Source: Pseudomonas abyssi
GTDB lineage: Bacteria > Pseudomonadota > Gammaproteobacteria > Pseudomonadales > Pseudomonadaceae
Direction of reading: 5' to 3'
Length of the DNA: 64,000 nt
Assembly: GCF_002307495.1 (NCBI RefSeq)
Contig: NZ_NTMR01000005.1
Span: forward strand, 248,001-312,000
Below are positions 1 through 7,867 of the stretch, one piece after another (position 1 is the stretch's first letter; every line of letters begins with the position of its first letter). Both the position numbers and the translations under genes were made by a program. Under the pieces are notes generated by a model. That model had not been told where the DNA came from. It was given only the letters and a program-made list of their open reading frames with translations, and did no database searches.

Positions 1-363
1 GGGTGAGATGGCAATCGTTACCGCGCCGTAACTGAAGGTCAGCAGCAGGCAAATCAGGTTGGTGATGCTGAAGGTGTTTTGCTGGCGCGCCTGGTGATTG
101 AAAGCCACCAGGGTAATGGCCGTCAGCGACAGCATCGCTGCCGGCAGCACCCAGATGGTTATCTCCTCTGCCAGCAAGGCGCTGATGCCCCCAAACAGTC
201 CCACCAGGGCAAAGGTGCGAACGCCGGCAATGCGCTCGCCCGCCTTTCTGTTGCGTGCCTGCCAGCCCCGCTGAATGCCGATCACAGCACCCAGCAGCAG
301 GGCGATCCCCAAGTGCAGAGCCTGCTGGTTACTCAGCAGAAAATCGTTCACGATTCCGTTCAT
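1..363 (-). CDS. MgtC/DUF4010-type inner membrane protein, N-terminal part
   Basis: Only the first 121 codons are in the window; the gene runs off the left edge. The start is the ATG at 363, reading leftward, and begins MNGIVNDFLLSNQ. Three or four hydrophobic helices are visible. The stretch LLLGAVIGIQRGWQ followed by GERIAGVRTFALVGLFGG is the typical opening of the MgtC/SapB domain found at the front of DUF4010 membrane proteins. Members are polytopic inner membrane proteins; MgtC itself is linked to magnesium starvation and modulation of the F-type ATPase, but the function of the DUF4010 branch is not settled. The family assignment rests on the N-terminal motif only, since the DUF4010 part lies outside the window. 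Confidence 0.72.
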   Translation of the reverse strand, partial: MNGIVNDFLLSNQQALHLGIALLLGAVIGIQRGWQARNRKAGERIAGVRTFALVGLFGGISALLAEEITIWVLPAAMLSLTAITLVAFNHQARQQNTFSITNLICLLLTFSYGAVTIAISP

Positions 364-717
364 CTCATCCCGTTGTCATGGCTAGCTGTCTAGCGACAGA
401 CTAATCCTTTCGTCAGCACGCAACTACCCGGTCGCTGCAGCTATTGCCCGGTTGTAGAGTGCAGCCCGCATGGCTATGCCGGGTAAGGACCAAGCGTAAG
501 CGCTGCTACCACGCCGCAACAGCGGCGAATTTGTGAATGCACCAAGAAGCGAGGCGGCAGCAAGAACAAGACCGCTTTCTCCGTAGTCAAGCCAATGGCT
601 GTTGAGCGCCTGCAATGCAGCGTAAGCGTCCTTACAGCAACAGGTGCGCATGAATGGCCAAACGGGTTTGTAAGCGCTCGCCCAAGGCGCTGGCGCTTAC
701 AAACCACTATTCACGAG
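364..717. other. Spacer without a convincing gene
   Basis: About 350 bases between the MgtC-like gene and the UvrA-like fragment. The short reading frames here have no recognisable domain, no ribosome binding site and no family resemblance. The motif GTAAGCG recurs three times (near 496, 621 and 671), and the segment ends in a strong inverted repeat at 665-705, listed separately. Probably decayed accessory DNA. Confidence 0.5.
665..705. repeat. Perfect 13-bp inverted repeat, nested hairpin
   Basis: The arms GGTTTGTAAGCGC (665-677) and GCGCTTACAAACC (693-705) are perfectly complementary around a 15-base loop. The loop itself can pair CGCC (679-682) with GGCG (686-689). It lies 13 bases past the stop codon of the leftward UvrA-like fragment, so it may be that gene's terminator, although no T tract follows on either strand. 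It could instead be a mobile-element end or recombination site. Confidence 0.6.
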
Positions 718-1455
718 TCAGGCAAGGCAGACGGAGTGTGAGGGCTGGCTTTTTAAATACGCACAAAGAAACGGGCCGATCACGGATTTTGGTTCTGTCT
801 GCAGACCTGCAGGTCCCCCCTGATAAATGATGTGGCCACCGTATTTCCCTGCGCCCGGTCCCATTTCAATGACATGGTCAGCGGCTGCGATCATATCCAG
901 ATTGTGTTCGACGATGATGAGTGTGATCCCTTGCTCGACGAGGGTGCCGAGTAGCTGTATCAGGCGCTCTATGTCCTGAGTGGGAAGACCCGATGTGGGC
1001 TCATCAAACACGTATATCTGGCCACTGAGGCCGAGTTCCTTTGCCAGCTTCAGCCGCTGCCGCTCCCCCCCTGATAAGGTCGAAAGGCGCTGTCCTATCT
1101 GCAGGTATCCCAATCCCACCTGCTCCATTCGTGCCATCGTTTCCCTGATCTCTGGGTTGCCATCAAACAGCCGTCGAACATCGGGCGCACGCATGCGCAT
1201 AACCTGATCGATGGGGTACCCTTTGACCCGAACAGCACGGGCCTCAGCGTTATAACTCGAGCCGCCGCACACTTCGCACACCGATTCAACGGTGTCCAGA
1301 AAGGCCAGATCAGTGCGGACGACACCGCGACCTTTGCAAGTCGGGCATGCCCCGGCAGCGTTGTTGCTAAACAAGCCAGCAGGTTTGCCGCTCTGGCGGG
1401 CGAAGACGCGGCGAATATCGCCTAGGCCGGGTTGCATCATAAGTCCGATGTACAA
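718..1455 (-). pseudogene. Truncated UvrA-like ABC ATPase (C-terminal part)
   Basis: The 245 residues match the C-terminal part of UvrA-like proteins. A zinc-finger pair CPTCKGRG and CEVCGGSS is followed by the ABC signature LSGGERQRLKLAKEL, a Walker B/D-loop YVFDEPTSGLPTQDIERL and the switch histidine in IIVEHNLDMI. Full-length relatives (the roughly 750-residue UvrA-like, drug-resistance-associated type) carry some 500 more N-terminal residues with the first nucleotide-binding domain and the second Walker A. These are missing, and the frame breaks upstream at about 1455-1500. No start signal precedes it and insertion-sequence debris lies immediately upstream, so I read it as a truncated, non-functional gene. 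The housekeeping uvrA would be elsewhere. Confidence 0.82.
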
Positions 1456-1642
1456 ACGGCCGCGGGTTTCGCTACGAACATGGCAACAAACGGCGGGTAT
1501 GCGTCGCGCGGAAACACATTAGCCGCAAGGCCATCGACTGGCCTGTCAGTCCTCGCTGCGCTGGTCATGAAGGTGTTTTGGGGGATGTTGGTAATGGTCG
1601 AACCGTGTTTCGAGTAGAGGGCCGCCTTTTTCTGTTTCGCCG

Positions 1643-1964
1643 CGGAATTCCGGTAAAGATACAAGCAAGAACACCGATTGGATTAATGATGTTCGTGCGA
1701 GCAAAACCATCTACGACAAACCTGCGCGCAAGGTCATCAAGCAGGTACGCTGGCCTCTGCTGCGTAGCCCCGAGAACCTCAAGCGTGAAGAACAGCGCCT
1801 GCACCTGCAGGACTTGTCGGTAGAAAGTCAGTCGCTGATAGTCGTGTATTTGTTCAAGGCCGAGCTGAAGACGCTCTGGGCGCCCGTCTCTGCCCCGGGG
1901 CTGGCGGGATAGTGGCTCCTTCTTTGTGAAGATCAAGAGCAGCTACCCCGGAATTCCGTGAAGA
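1643..1964 (+). mobile_element. ISL3-family insertion sequence remnant
   Basis: A frame running from about 1664 to the TAG at 1910-1912 reads DWINDVRASKTIYDKPARK, then KQVRWPLLRSPENLKREEQR, then a segment ending KAELKTLW. This is the conserved middle of ISL3-family transposases (R-x-LLLR-x-x-ENL, then the ELKxLW block). It has no start codon, and both the N-terminal half and the C-terminal catalytic end are gone. Near-identical motifs CGGAATTCCGGTAAAGA (1643-1659) and CGGAATTCCGTGAAGA (1949-1964) flank it in the same orientation. The right copy looks like an element end. The remnant lies exactly where the UvrA-like gene loses its N-terminal part. Confidence 0.68.
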
Positions 1965-1993
1965 CCCTTTTTTGTATGCGGTCGCAGACGTGC

Positions 1994-3595
1994 TTACTGC
2001 ACCTTGCCGATGGCCCACTCGGGCTTGAACTGATAAAGCCAGGTTTCGGTCAGCGGCTTGCCGTCCAGTTCCATGTACATGCGCAGGTCGGCGACCTGAT
2101 CGGGCTCCAGCTCCAGGTCGAAGCTGGCACGCCAGACGTTGCCGTTGGGTACCGGGCGGGCGAAGGTGCGGCTGACGATGCCGGCGCTGGTGCTGACTTT
2201 GACCTCGGGAAAGACGCCGTAAGGAATCTGCTGCATGACCTCAGGGCGATCAAATTCGACCGTGAAGTTATAGACGTTGTCGGGACGCTCGTGGCCGGGT
2301 TGGCCGCCGCGGCCGATGCGGGTGGCGATGGTCTGGGCGATGTTGGTGGCCGGTACCGGGCTCAGATCCTGCCAGTGCAGGCGGTAGTGGAGGTCATATT
2401 CGCTGCCCTTGCTGGCCTTGCCGTCCGGGACCCAGAAAGCGCCGATGTTGTCGTGGATTTCATCGTCGGTGGGGATTTCCAGCAGTTGTACGCTGCCTTT
2501 GCCCAGCGGTTTGAGCGGCTCGACCCAGACGCTGGGACGGCGGTCGTAGAAGACCCCGTCCTGGTAATGGTCGAAGTTGCGGTCGCGCTGCATCAGGCCA
2601 AAGCCCTTGGGGTTTTCATCGGCAAAGGCGGATACGCGGGTGGCGTCGGGGTTGTTCAGCGGCCGCCAGATGCGCTCGCCGGAACCGGTCCACAGCGCGA
2701 GTCCGTCGGAATCGTGTACTTCCGGGCGCCAGTCCTTGAGGCGCTCTGCGCCGTATTCGCCAAACCAGAACATGGAGGTCAGCGGCAGCAGGCCAAGCCG
2801 ATCAACGTCTTCGCGCAGGAAAATCCGCGCCTCAACGTCCATGACTACAGGCGCGCTGCGGTCCGGGCCGCGGGTCATCGTGAAGTGATAGGCGCCGGTC
2901 ACGCTGGGCCCATTGAGCAGGGCGTGGACGGTGACCGGTGTGTCGGGCGTGGCATCGCCTTGCTGCTCGATATAGAACTCGGTGAAGTCCGGAAACTCTT
3001 CCGGCTGGCCGGCGACGGCAGGGTCAATCGCGATACCGCGGGCTGACTGGCCGTACTGCCCATCGGCGCCGATGGAGCGGAAGTAGGAGGCGCCCTGAAA
3101 CGCGACCCAGTCCTGTTTTACCCAGTCCTCAGCCGTGTGCCACTCCTGCAGACGAAAGCCGGCGAAGCCGGCATCGGCAGGCAGCTCACGGGCGGGATTG
3201 TCCGCCGGCATGTTGAAGAAGTCGGCCGAGTAGGGGATCTCGACGGCTTCGCCCTGATTGACCATGAACATGTGTACGCCCTTGGGCGCGTACTTGCCCA
3301 GCGGGAAGAACACCAGCGGGTAGCCCTCGGTTGCCTCGGTGTCAGGCTGGCCGGAGAAGGGCGCACGCTGGGTGTCGAAGACGAGCTCGCCGTGCCGTGC
3401 GTAGTCAATCTGCTGGACGACCTCGGGGGCGGGCAGCGCGGGCGCCTGGTAGGGGGTGCTGGCCATGCTGCGGGCGCGCTCTACCAGGGCATCGTAACTG
3501 AACGGCTGCGGCTCGTTTGCGGCGAGTGCGAAGGTGGGCAGCAGTATGGCGCCGGCGAGCGCGGCGGCGCCTTGCCGCAGGTATCGTCTGTTCAT
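1994..3595 (-). CDS. opgD: Periplasmic glucan biosynthesis protein D
   Basis: A 533-residue OpgG/OpgD family protein (MdoG fold: a large beta-sandwich followed by an Ig-like domain). These periplasmic proteins tailor osmoregulated periplasmic glucans made by OpgGH. The N-terminus MNRRYLRQGAAALAGA is a twin-arginine signal, as known for OpgD but not OpgG, which supports D over G. Family-typical stretches include YPLVFFPLGKYAPKGVHMF, TSMFWFGEYGAERLKDWRPE and HDSDGLALWTGSGERIWRPL. Length equals the family norm. It is a single gene read leftward with its stop close to the ISL3 remnant; no opgH is nearby, as is common for opgD. Confidence 0.92.
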   Translation of the reverse strand: MNRRYLRQGAAALAGAILLPTFALAANEPQPFSYDALVERARSMASTPYQAPALPAPEVVQQIDYARHGELVFDTQRAPFSGQPDTEATEGYPLVFFPLGKYAPKGVHMFMVNQGEAVEIPYSADFFNMPADNPARELPADAGFAGFRLQEWHTAEDWVKQDWVAFQGASYFRSIGADGQYGQSARGIAIDPAVAGQPEEFPDFTEFYIEQQGDATPDTPVTVHALLNGPSVTGAYHFTMTRGPDRSAPVVMDVEARIFLREDVDRLGLLPLTSMFWFGEYGAERLKDWRPEVHDSDGLALWTGSGERIWRPLNNPDATRVSAFADENPKGFGLMQRDRNFDHYQDGVFYDRRPSVWVEPLKPLGKGSVQLLEIPTDDEIHDNIGAFWVPDGKASKGSEYDLHYRLHWQDLSPVPATNIAQTIATRIGRGGQPGHERPDNVYNFTVEFDRPEVMQQIPYGVFPEVKVSTSAGIVSRTFARPVPNGNVWRASFDLELEPDQVADLRMYMELDGKPLTETWLYQFKPEWAIGKVQ

Positions 3596-3828
3596 GGTCC
3601 GGGCTGGCTCTCCACAAGGCGTTGAGTTTGCGTATCCAGGCCAAAAGTGCCGTCGGCTGGCGCCCGTTGAACAGAGCGTGCTGGATCTGCATCTGGCGGG
3701 TTAGAGGCGTAGCGCAGGGTGGTGGTTCCTGCCACTGGGTAAAGTCGGGCTACTTTGTGTGCCGGTTGGCAGAACCTGAGGGCGTTGTTCTAGAGCGCTT
3801 GGCGTCAGGCGGCGGCGATTGTGGCCGC

Positions 3829-4689
3829 TTAGCTCGGGTTGGCCTTTCTGTCCTGCGCCGGCGACAGGCCGAACAGTCGGCTGTACTCACGGCTGAACTG
3901 CGAGGCGCTTTCATAACCGACCGCGAAGGCGGCGGCGCTGATGCTCTTGCCGCGGCCCAGCATCTGGTTGCGGGCGTCGATCAGGCGCAGGTGCTTCTGA
4001 AATTGCAGCGGCGTCAGAGACGTGTAGGCGCGAAAGTGCAGATGAAAGGCCGAACGGCTCATGCCGGCGGTGGCGGCCAGGGTGCTGACCGACAGCGGGT
4101 TGCGGTAATCGCTGCGCAACAACTTGACCGCGCGGGCGATACGCAGCGCGTGACCGTCTGACTGAGCCAGCTCGTGCAGTTGCGGGCCTTCGGGGCCCAG
4201 CAGCAGCCAATGGTGGATTTCGCGCAGCAGGCCGGTGCCTAGCGCGGCCAGTGAAGTGGGATCATCGAGCAGGCTGATCAGTCTACGCATGGCATCGAGC
4301 AGCGGAGCGCGGGTGTCCTGCGGCGGGCTTACTGGCGCACTGTCGTGCAGCTCGATCAACTCACCCAGCAGGCCGATATTCAGGTCCAGCGCGATGGACA
4401 TATAAGGTGCCGCGACGCTGGCGCCGGCGATGCGTGTCAGTGTCGGCGTATTGCGGGCCACCAGCATGAAGTCGCCGGCGTTGTAGCGCTCGGTGCGCTG
4501 ATCAATGTCGACTTCTTTGCTGCCCTCCAGGACCAGACACAGCAGTGGCTGGACGATTGCGTGATCGACTGCTGCCGGCGAGGTTCTGCGCAGCAGCACC
4601 AGCCCCGGCACCGGTGTGCTGATCAGCGGGCCGCTGTTGGCGTGCCTTTGGCAGAAGTGGCGGGTGGCGTCGACGAGGGCTTTGTTCAT
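3829..4689 (-). CDS. AraC-family transcriptional regulator (AraC_N type)
   Basis: A 286-residue regulator. Residues about 20-160 form the cupin-like AraC_N domain (PLLCLVLEGSKEVDID, then YNAGDFMLVARNTPTLTRI). Residues about 185-283 are the double helix-turn-helix of AraC proteins (LSVSTLAATAGMSRSAFHLHFR and a second motif in AFAVGYESASQFSREYSRLFG). I start at the ATG at 4689 (MNKALVDATRHFC), because the further upstream in-frame ATG would add 47 residues absent from the family. It is divergent from the monooxygenase-fold gene at 4820, with about 130 bases between the starts, so that gene is the likely target. The inducer cannot be told from the sequence. Confidence 0.85.
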   Translation of the reverse strand: MNKALVDATRHFCQRHANSGPLISTPVPGLVLLRRTSPAAVDHAIVQPLLCLVLEGSKEVDIDQRTERYNAGDFMLVARNTPTLTRIAGASVAAPYMSIALDLNIGLLGELIELHDSAPVSPPQDTRAPLLDAMRRLISLLDDPTSLAALGTGLLREIHHWLLLGPEGPQLHELAQSDGHALRIARAVKLLRSDYRNPLSVSTLAATAGMSRSAFHLHFRAYTSLTPLQFQKHLRLIDARNQMLGRGKSISAAAFAVGYESASQFSREYSRLFGLSPAQDRKANPS

Positions 4690-4819
4690 GTACTCATTCT
4701 GCGCTGGCGCTGAGTTTCGGGTAAAGCCACCTGGATTATCAGGCATGTTTGCCGGTGCTTTGGGCATCTGCTGCACGCGCCCATGGCTAGAGTGGAATCT
4801 CCACGACAGGAGGTGACCT

Positions 4820-5245
4820 ATGCATGACAAGCAGATGAACGACGCGTCCGTACCCGGGCCAACCGCACCACTAGCGGCGATTGAAGGACCCCATGTTGGT
4901 GTCCGGCAGATTGGAGAGTCGGGCGATGAAGGGCGTAAAGCCTTTTACATTCATATCGAGGCCAAACCGGGGCGCGAGGAGGAAGTGCTGCAGATGCTGC
5001 GCGACATTCGCGCCTGTGTTGAAGATGAACCGGGCACTGGCCCCTGGTTTGCGGTGCGCTTTTCCCAGCGGGTGTTCGGCATCTTTGAGGCGTTTCCCGA
5101 TATTGCGGGCAGACAGGCCCACGTTGAGGGTGGCGGCGGCGACATCTTCAGGGACCGGGAGCGAATGAATGCGATTTTGGCCGACGCCGCCCGGGTGCAC
5201 CGGCTGGATGTGCTGATGAGCAAGGACAGCTTCTCTCACCTGTAG
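4820..5245 (+). CDS. ABM-domain (antibiotic biosynthesis monooxygenase fold) protein
   Basis: A 141-residue protein with a dimeric alpha/beta barrel ABM domain at about residues 38-135. The features are FYIHIEAKPGREEEVLQML, a GTGPWFAVRFS strand, FGIFEAFPDIAGRQAHVEG with the usual histidine, and a closing strand HRLDVLMSKD. The family covers quinol monooxygenases, haem-degrading enzymes and electrophile-detoxifying proteins, so no substrate is assigned. A strong Shine-Dalgarno AGGAGGTGA sits just before the ATG at 4820. It is divergent from the AraC-type regulator, suggesting substrate-induced expression. Confidence 0.75.
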   Translation: MHDKQMNDASVPGPTAPLAAIEGPHVGVRQIGESGDEGRKAFYIHIEAKPGREEEVLQMLRDIRACVEDEPGTGPWFAVRFSQRVFGIFEAFPDIAGRQAHVEGGGGDIFRDRERMNAILADAARVHRLDVLMSKDSFSHL

Positions 5246-5413
5246 GCCTGAAGAGACAGAATCCCGTGCGATCCTGCTGGGGCGCTGGACAGTCTTCGGC
5301 AGGAATATCCACGCTCAGCTTGAGCCTGCGACTATATTCTGCTGCGGAGTCACGGAGGCTCTGGTGCCCGGCTGCCAGAGGAGCTGACAGCACGGATCAG
5401 GACGTGGGGTGAT

Positions 5414-5758
5414 ATGGGGTTGGCAAGGTTAGTCTGGATATGTCTGGCGTGGGCGCTGCTTGCACTGCCGGCGCACGCGCGGCCCTCGGGCGCGGCATTG
5501 GTCGAATGCCGTGACGAGAGCGAACTGCTGTCTGCGCTGGAGCAGGGCATTGAGCAGCTCAATGGCCGGCGCGCGGTGTTCGAGTGGATCTACAACGATG
5601 CCTTTCCGGCCAGCATGTCGCTGGACGAGGTCCTGCTTGCCAGTCAGCGTGCCGGCCGGCAGGGCTGGCCCGCCAGCATCGACTGCCCGTCGCTGGCCGC
5701 GCAGTATGAGTCGGCGCTGGCCGAGTATCAGCACGCGCGCAGCCGCCTGCAGCAGTAG
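5414..5758 (+). CDS. Small secreted protein of unknown function
   Basis: A 114-residue protein starting MGLARLVWICLAWALLALPAHA, a clear Sec signal peptide with cleavage expected after AHA. The mature part is about 90 residues, predicted mainly helical, with two cysteines (VECRDESELL and SIDCPSLAAQYE) that could form a periplasmic disulfide. I do not recognise a family. It stands alone, about 170 bases downstream of the ABM gene. The signal peptide and the coding-like composition are the only evidence that it is real. Confidence 0.6.
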   Translation: MGLARLVWICLAWALLALPAHARPSGAALVECRDESELLSALEQGIEQLNGRRAVFEWIYNDAFPASMSLDEVLLASQRAGRQGWPASIDCPSLAAQYESALAEYQHARSRLQQ

Positions 5759-5773
5759 CTGTCTCATGGCTGT

Positions 5774-6018
5774 TCCTCGATAAAGCGCCCCAGGGCAACT
5801 GTGATGCGGTCAAGGCGGTCAAGGGTACGCCCAGGGCCAGTAGCGACAGTACCTTGAGAGTCTTGCGCCGGTCCTGGCTGTGCAGCCGCTGCAGGGTGGG
5901 GCGAGCGATGTCGGTCGGCAGCGGTCTCACGGCAGCCGGTCTGGCGCTGCAGCCAGGCGCGCAACCAGCTGTGATGGCCGCGATAGACGCTGGAAAGGGG
6001 ATCGCTGGAATGGCTCAT
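5774..6018 (-). pseudogene. Fused remnant of an ECF sigma gene and its FecR gene
   Basis: From the ATG at 6018 the leftward reading MSHSSDPLSSVYRGHHSWL, then RAWLQRQTGCRETAAD, is the start of a FecI-type sigma factor (region 2.1). After about 35 residues it stops resembling a sigma factor. In another frame the same strand becomes RPLPTDIARPTLQRLHSQ and then DRRKTLKVLSLLALG, which is the membrane-proximal part of a FecR anti-sigma factor. The whole rest of the sigma gene and the first roughly 80 codons of fecR are therefore deleted, and the FecR remnant itself ends after about 50 residues. It is divergent from the live sigma gene at 6153. Confidence 0.7.
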
Positions 6019-6105
6019 GCGCAGGGTGCGGTGCTTTCTTTTTGAGAATGAGTCGCAGTTTACGTATGTGCCGGTCAATCCCGCAAGCCTCTGGCTGTTC
6101 GTATT

Positions 6106-6124
6106 AAAAGCAATTATCATTTGC
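6106..6124. promoter_or_regulatory. Fur-box-like site before the first sigma gene
   Basis: Read on the minus strand the site is GCAAATGATAATTGCTTTT, about 12 of 19 matches to the Fur consensus by my count, with the core AATGATAAT intact. It lies between the dead sigma remnant and the live sigma gene, where it could have controlled both. Confidence 0.55.
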
Positions 6125-6152
6125 AAGTGAAGTCGGCAAATCGGGCTTGCCA

Positions 6153-6674
6153 GTGAACAGTTCCAATCTAGACAGCGTCTTTATCAGCCAGCGCACCTCG
6201 CTGCTGCGCACCTTGCTGAAAATCGTCAAGAACACCAGCATCGCCGAGGAGCTGGTGCAGGAGACGTATCTGCGGGTGGCGCGCACGGTGCGTGACAAGC
6301 CGATTGATCACCTTGAACCCTTTCTTTTTCAGACTGGCCGTAATCTGGCGTTGGACCACCTGCGCCGTGAACGCATGCAGTCGCGCACCATGCTCGACGA
6401 CGTGCCCCATGAGGTGGTCGAGGCAGTGGCCGCGCCGGCTTCCTCCAGCGAAGACAGCCTGCACGCTGCGCGCCTGCTGCAGCATCTGGGCAGCGCGCTG
6501 GATCAACTGAGTGCCCGTCAGCAGCGGATATTTGTGCTCAGCCGCCTGCATGGCATGAGCGCAGGCGATATTGCCGCCGAGTTGGGGGTATCGCCCAGCA
6601 CGGTGCAAAAGGAGCTGAAATTGATCATGGCGCTGTGCGTGACGCTGATCGAGCGACTCACGCCCACGCCATGA
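6153..6674 (+). CDS. ECF sigma factor, FecI/HasI-like
   Basis: A 173-residue extracytoplasmic-function sigma factor. Region 2 carries EELVQETYLRVARTV and FLFQTGRNLALDHLRRER. Region 4 carries LDQLSARQQRIFVLSRLHGMS and the helix-turn-helix IAAELGVSPSTVQKEL. It is followed by a FecR gene and a haem-type TonB receptor, so it probably directs their transcription when the receptor binds substrate. The start is uncertain: I take GTG at 6153, but TTG at 6147 is also in frame and neither has a good ribosome binding site. A Fur-like site lies just upstream, consistent with iron control. Confidence 0.88.
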   Translation: MNSSNLDSVFISQRTSLLRTLLKIVKNTSIAEELVQETYLRVARTVRDKPIDHLEPFLFQTGRNLALDHLRRERMQSRTMLDDVPHEVVEAVAAPASSSEDSLHAARLLQHLGSALDQLSARQQRIFVLSRLHGMSAGDIAAELGVSPSTVQKELKLIMALCVTLIERLTPTP

Positions 6675-6736
6675 GCCGCTTTCGCTCGTTCACCGCATAA
6701 GCCAGAATGAACACCCGTGATGACGAGAGCCGGCCG

Positions 6737-7681
6737 ATGACCGAGCCCACTACCCACCCTGCCGACGGCGAGTCGCTGCAGAGCCAGGCGCTGGACTGGC
6801 TGCTGGCGCTGGAAGACGCCGACGCCGAGTGTCTGGCGCGCTTTGATGCCTGGCTGGCCGAGTCGGCTGCGCACCGGGCGGCCTTTGAGCATGCCCGCGC
6901 CTGTTGGCAGTCGTCAGCCCTGGTGGATGCGGCGGCGCAGCTGGAGGCCCGCACCACGCCCGCGCCGCGGCGACGCTGGGCTGGCGCGCTGGCGCTGGCC
7001 GCCTCGGTGCTGCTGGCGCTGGGTGTGCTGATGCAGAGCAACCTGCTGCTCGACTGGCGCGCCGATCACGTGACGGCAGTCGGTCAGCGGCAAAGCCTTG
7101 ATCTGGCCGACGGCTCGCAGGTGGTGCTCAATACCGACAGCGCGTTTTCCAGCGATATCGACGGGCGCAAGCGCACCGCGAACCTGCTGCGCGGCGAGGC
7201 CTATTTTGACGTGGCACGCGACAGCGCGCGGCCCTTTGAGGTCAACGCCGGGCCGGTGCAGATTTCGGTGCTGGGCACCGCCTTTGCCGTGCGCTACCTG
7301 GATGACGCCACCGAGGTCAGTGTTGCCCACGGGCAGGTCGAGGTGCATGCGCGCAACAGCGGGGCGCGTATTCATTTGAGCGCCGGCGACAGCATTTGCA
7401 TTGATCAGCAGGGTGCCGGCAATCGTGTACGCGGCAACGCCGCCAACCAGCTGGCCTGGGTGCAAGGCCGCCTGGTGTTTGATGACCAGCCGCTCGGCGA
7501 GGTGCTGGCCGAGCTGCGGCGCTACTATCCGGGCTGGATCATCAACGCCAGTGGTCCGTTGGACAGCATGCGGGTAACCGGTAACTATCGGCTCAGTGAT
7601 CCGGTCAGCGTCATGCGTTCGCTGGCGCAGGTGACCTCGGCCAACCTGCATGAATACCCGGCGCTACTGATTCTCAACTGA
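6737..7681 (+). CDS. FecR-family anti-sigma / surface-signalling regulator
   Basis: About 314 residues. The N-terminal cytoplasmic part (QALDWLLALEDADAECLARFDAWLAESAAHRAAFEHA) is the DUF4880 sigma-binding domain. One membrane helix follows near residues 85-105, then the periplasmic FecR domain (GQRQSLDLADGSQVVLNTDS, LRGEAYFDVARD, VLGTAFAVRY) and a C-terminal STN-like signalling region ending HEYPALLILN. The protein relays occupancy of the TonB receptor to the sigma factor. ATG at 6737 is preferred because GAGAG lies 7 bases upstream; ATG at 6707 would add 10 residues. It lies 62 bases after the sigma gene and about 190 bases before the receptor. Confidence 0.88.
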   Translation: MTEPTTHPADGESLQSQALDWLLALEDADAECLARFDAWLAESAAHRAAFEHARACWQSSALVDAAAQLEARTTPAPRRRWAGALALAASVLLALGVLMQSNLLLDWRADHVTAVGQRQSLDLADGSQVVLNTDSAFSSDIDGRKRTANLLRGEAYFDVARDSARPFEVNAGPVQISVLGTAFAVRYLDDATEVSVAHGQVEVHARNSGARIHLSAGDSICIDQQGAGNRVRGNAANQLAWVQGRLVFDDQPLGEVLAELRRYYPGWIINASGPLDSMRVTGNYRLSDPVSVMRSLAQVTSANLHEYPALLILN

Positions 7682-7812
7682 TCCTGGCTGACCCCGAGGC
7701 GGCCGGGCGGAGCCCGAGATCGGTGGCTGCTGGCCGGCTGCGCGCCCCCTCTCGCAAGACACGCCAAATTATTTTTACGCAATCTCGACAGGTTGTTCGT
7801 CTCGTCAGGAAG

Positions 7813-7831
7813 TAATGCAAACCATTCGCAT
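7813..7831. promoter_or_regulatory. Fur-like inverted repeat before the haem-type receptor
   Basis: TGCAAAC-C-ATTCGCA forms a 7-1-7 inverted repeat with 5 of 7 pairs, about 40 bases before the receptor start. It matches the Fur consensus only moderately (about 11 of 19). It suggests a second promoter for the receptor in addition to transcription from the sigma gene. Confidence 0.4.
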
Positions 7832-7867
7832 TGTTTGCTGCTCCACGACCCTGCAAAGAGATTCTCG

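Noticed and set aside
665-705. Inverted repeat as an integron attC site
   Set aside because: The outer ends are not in the RYYYAAC...GTTRRRY orientation, and there is no integrase or cassette array nearby.
1958-3046. 362-codon rightward frame opposite opgD
   Set aside because: Low-information composition with no domain; opgD on the other strand is complete with a Tat signal.
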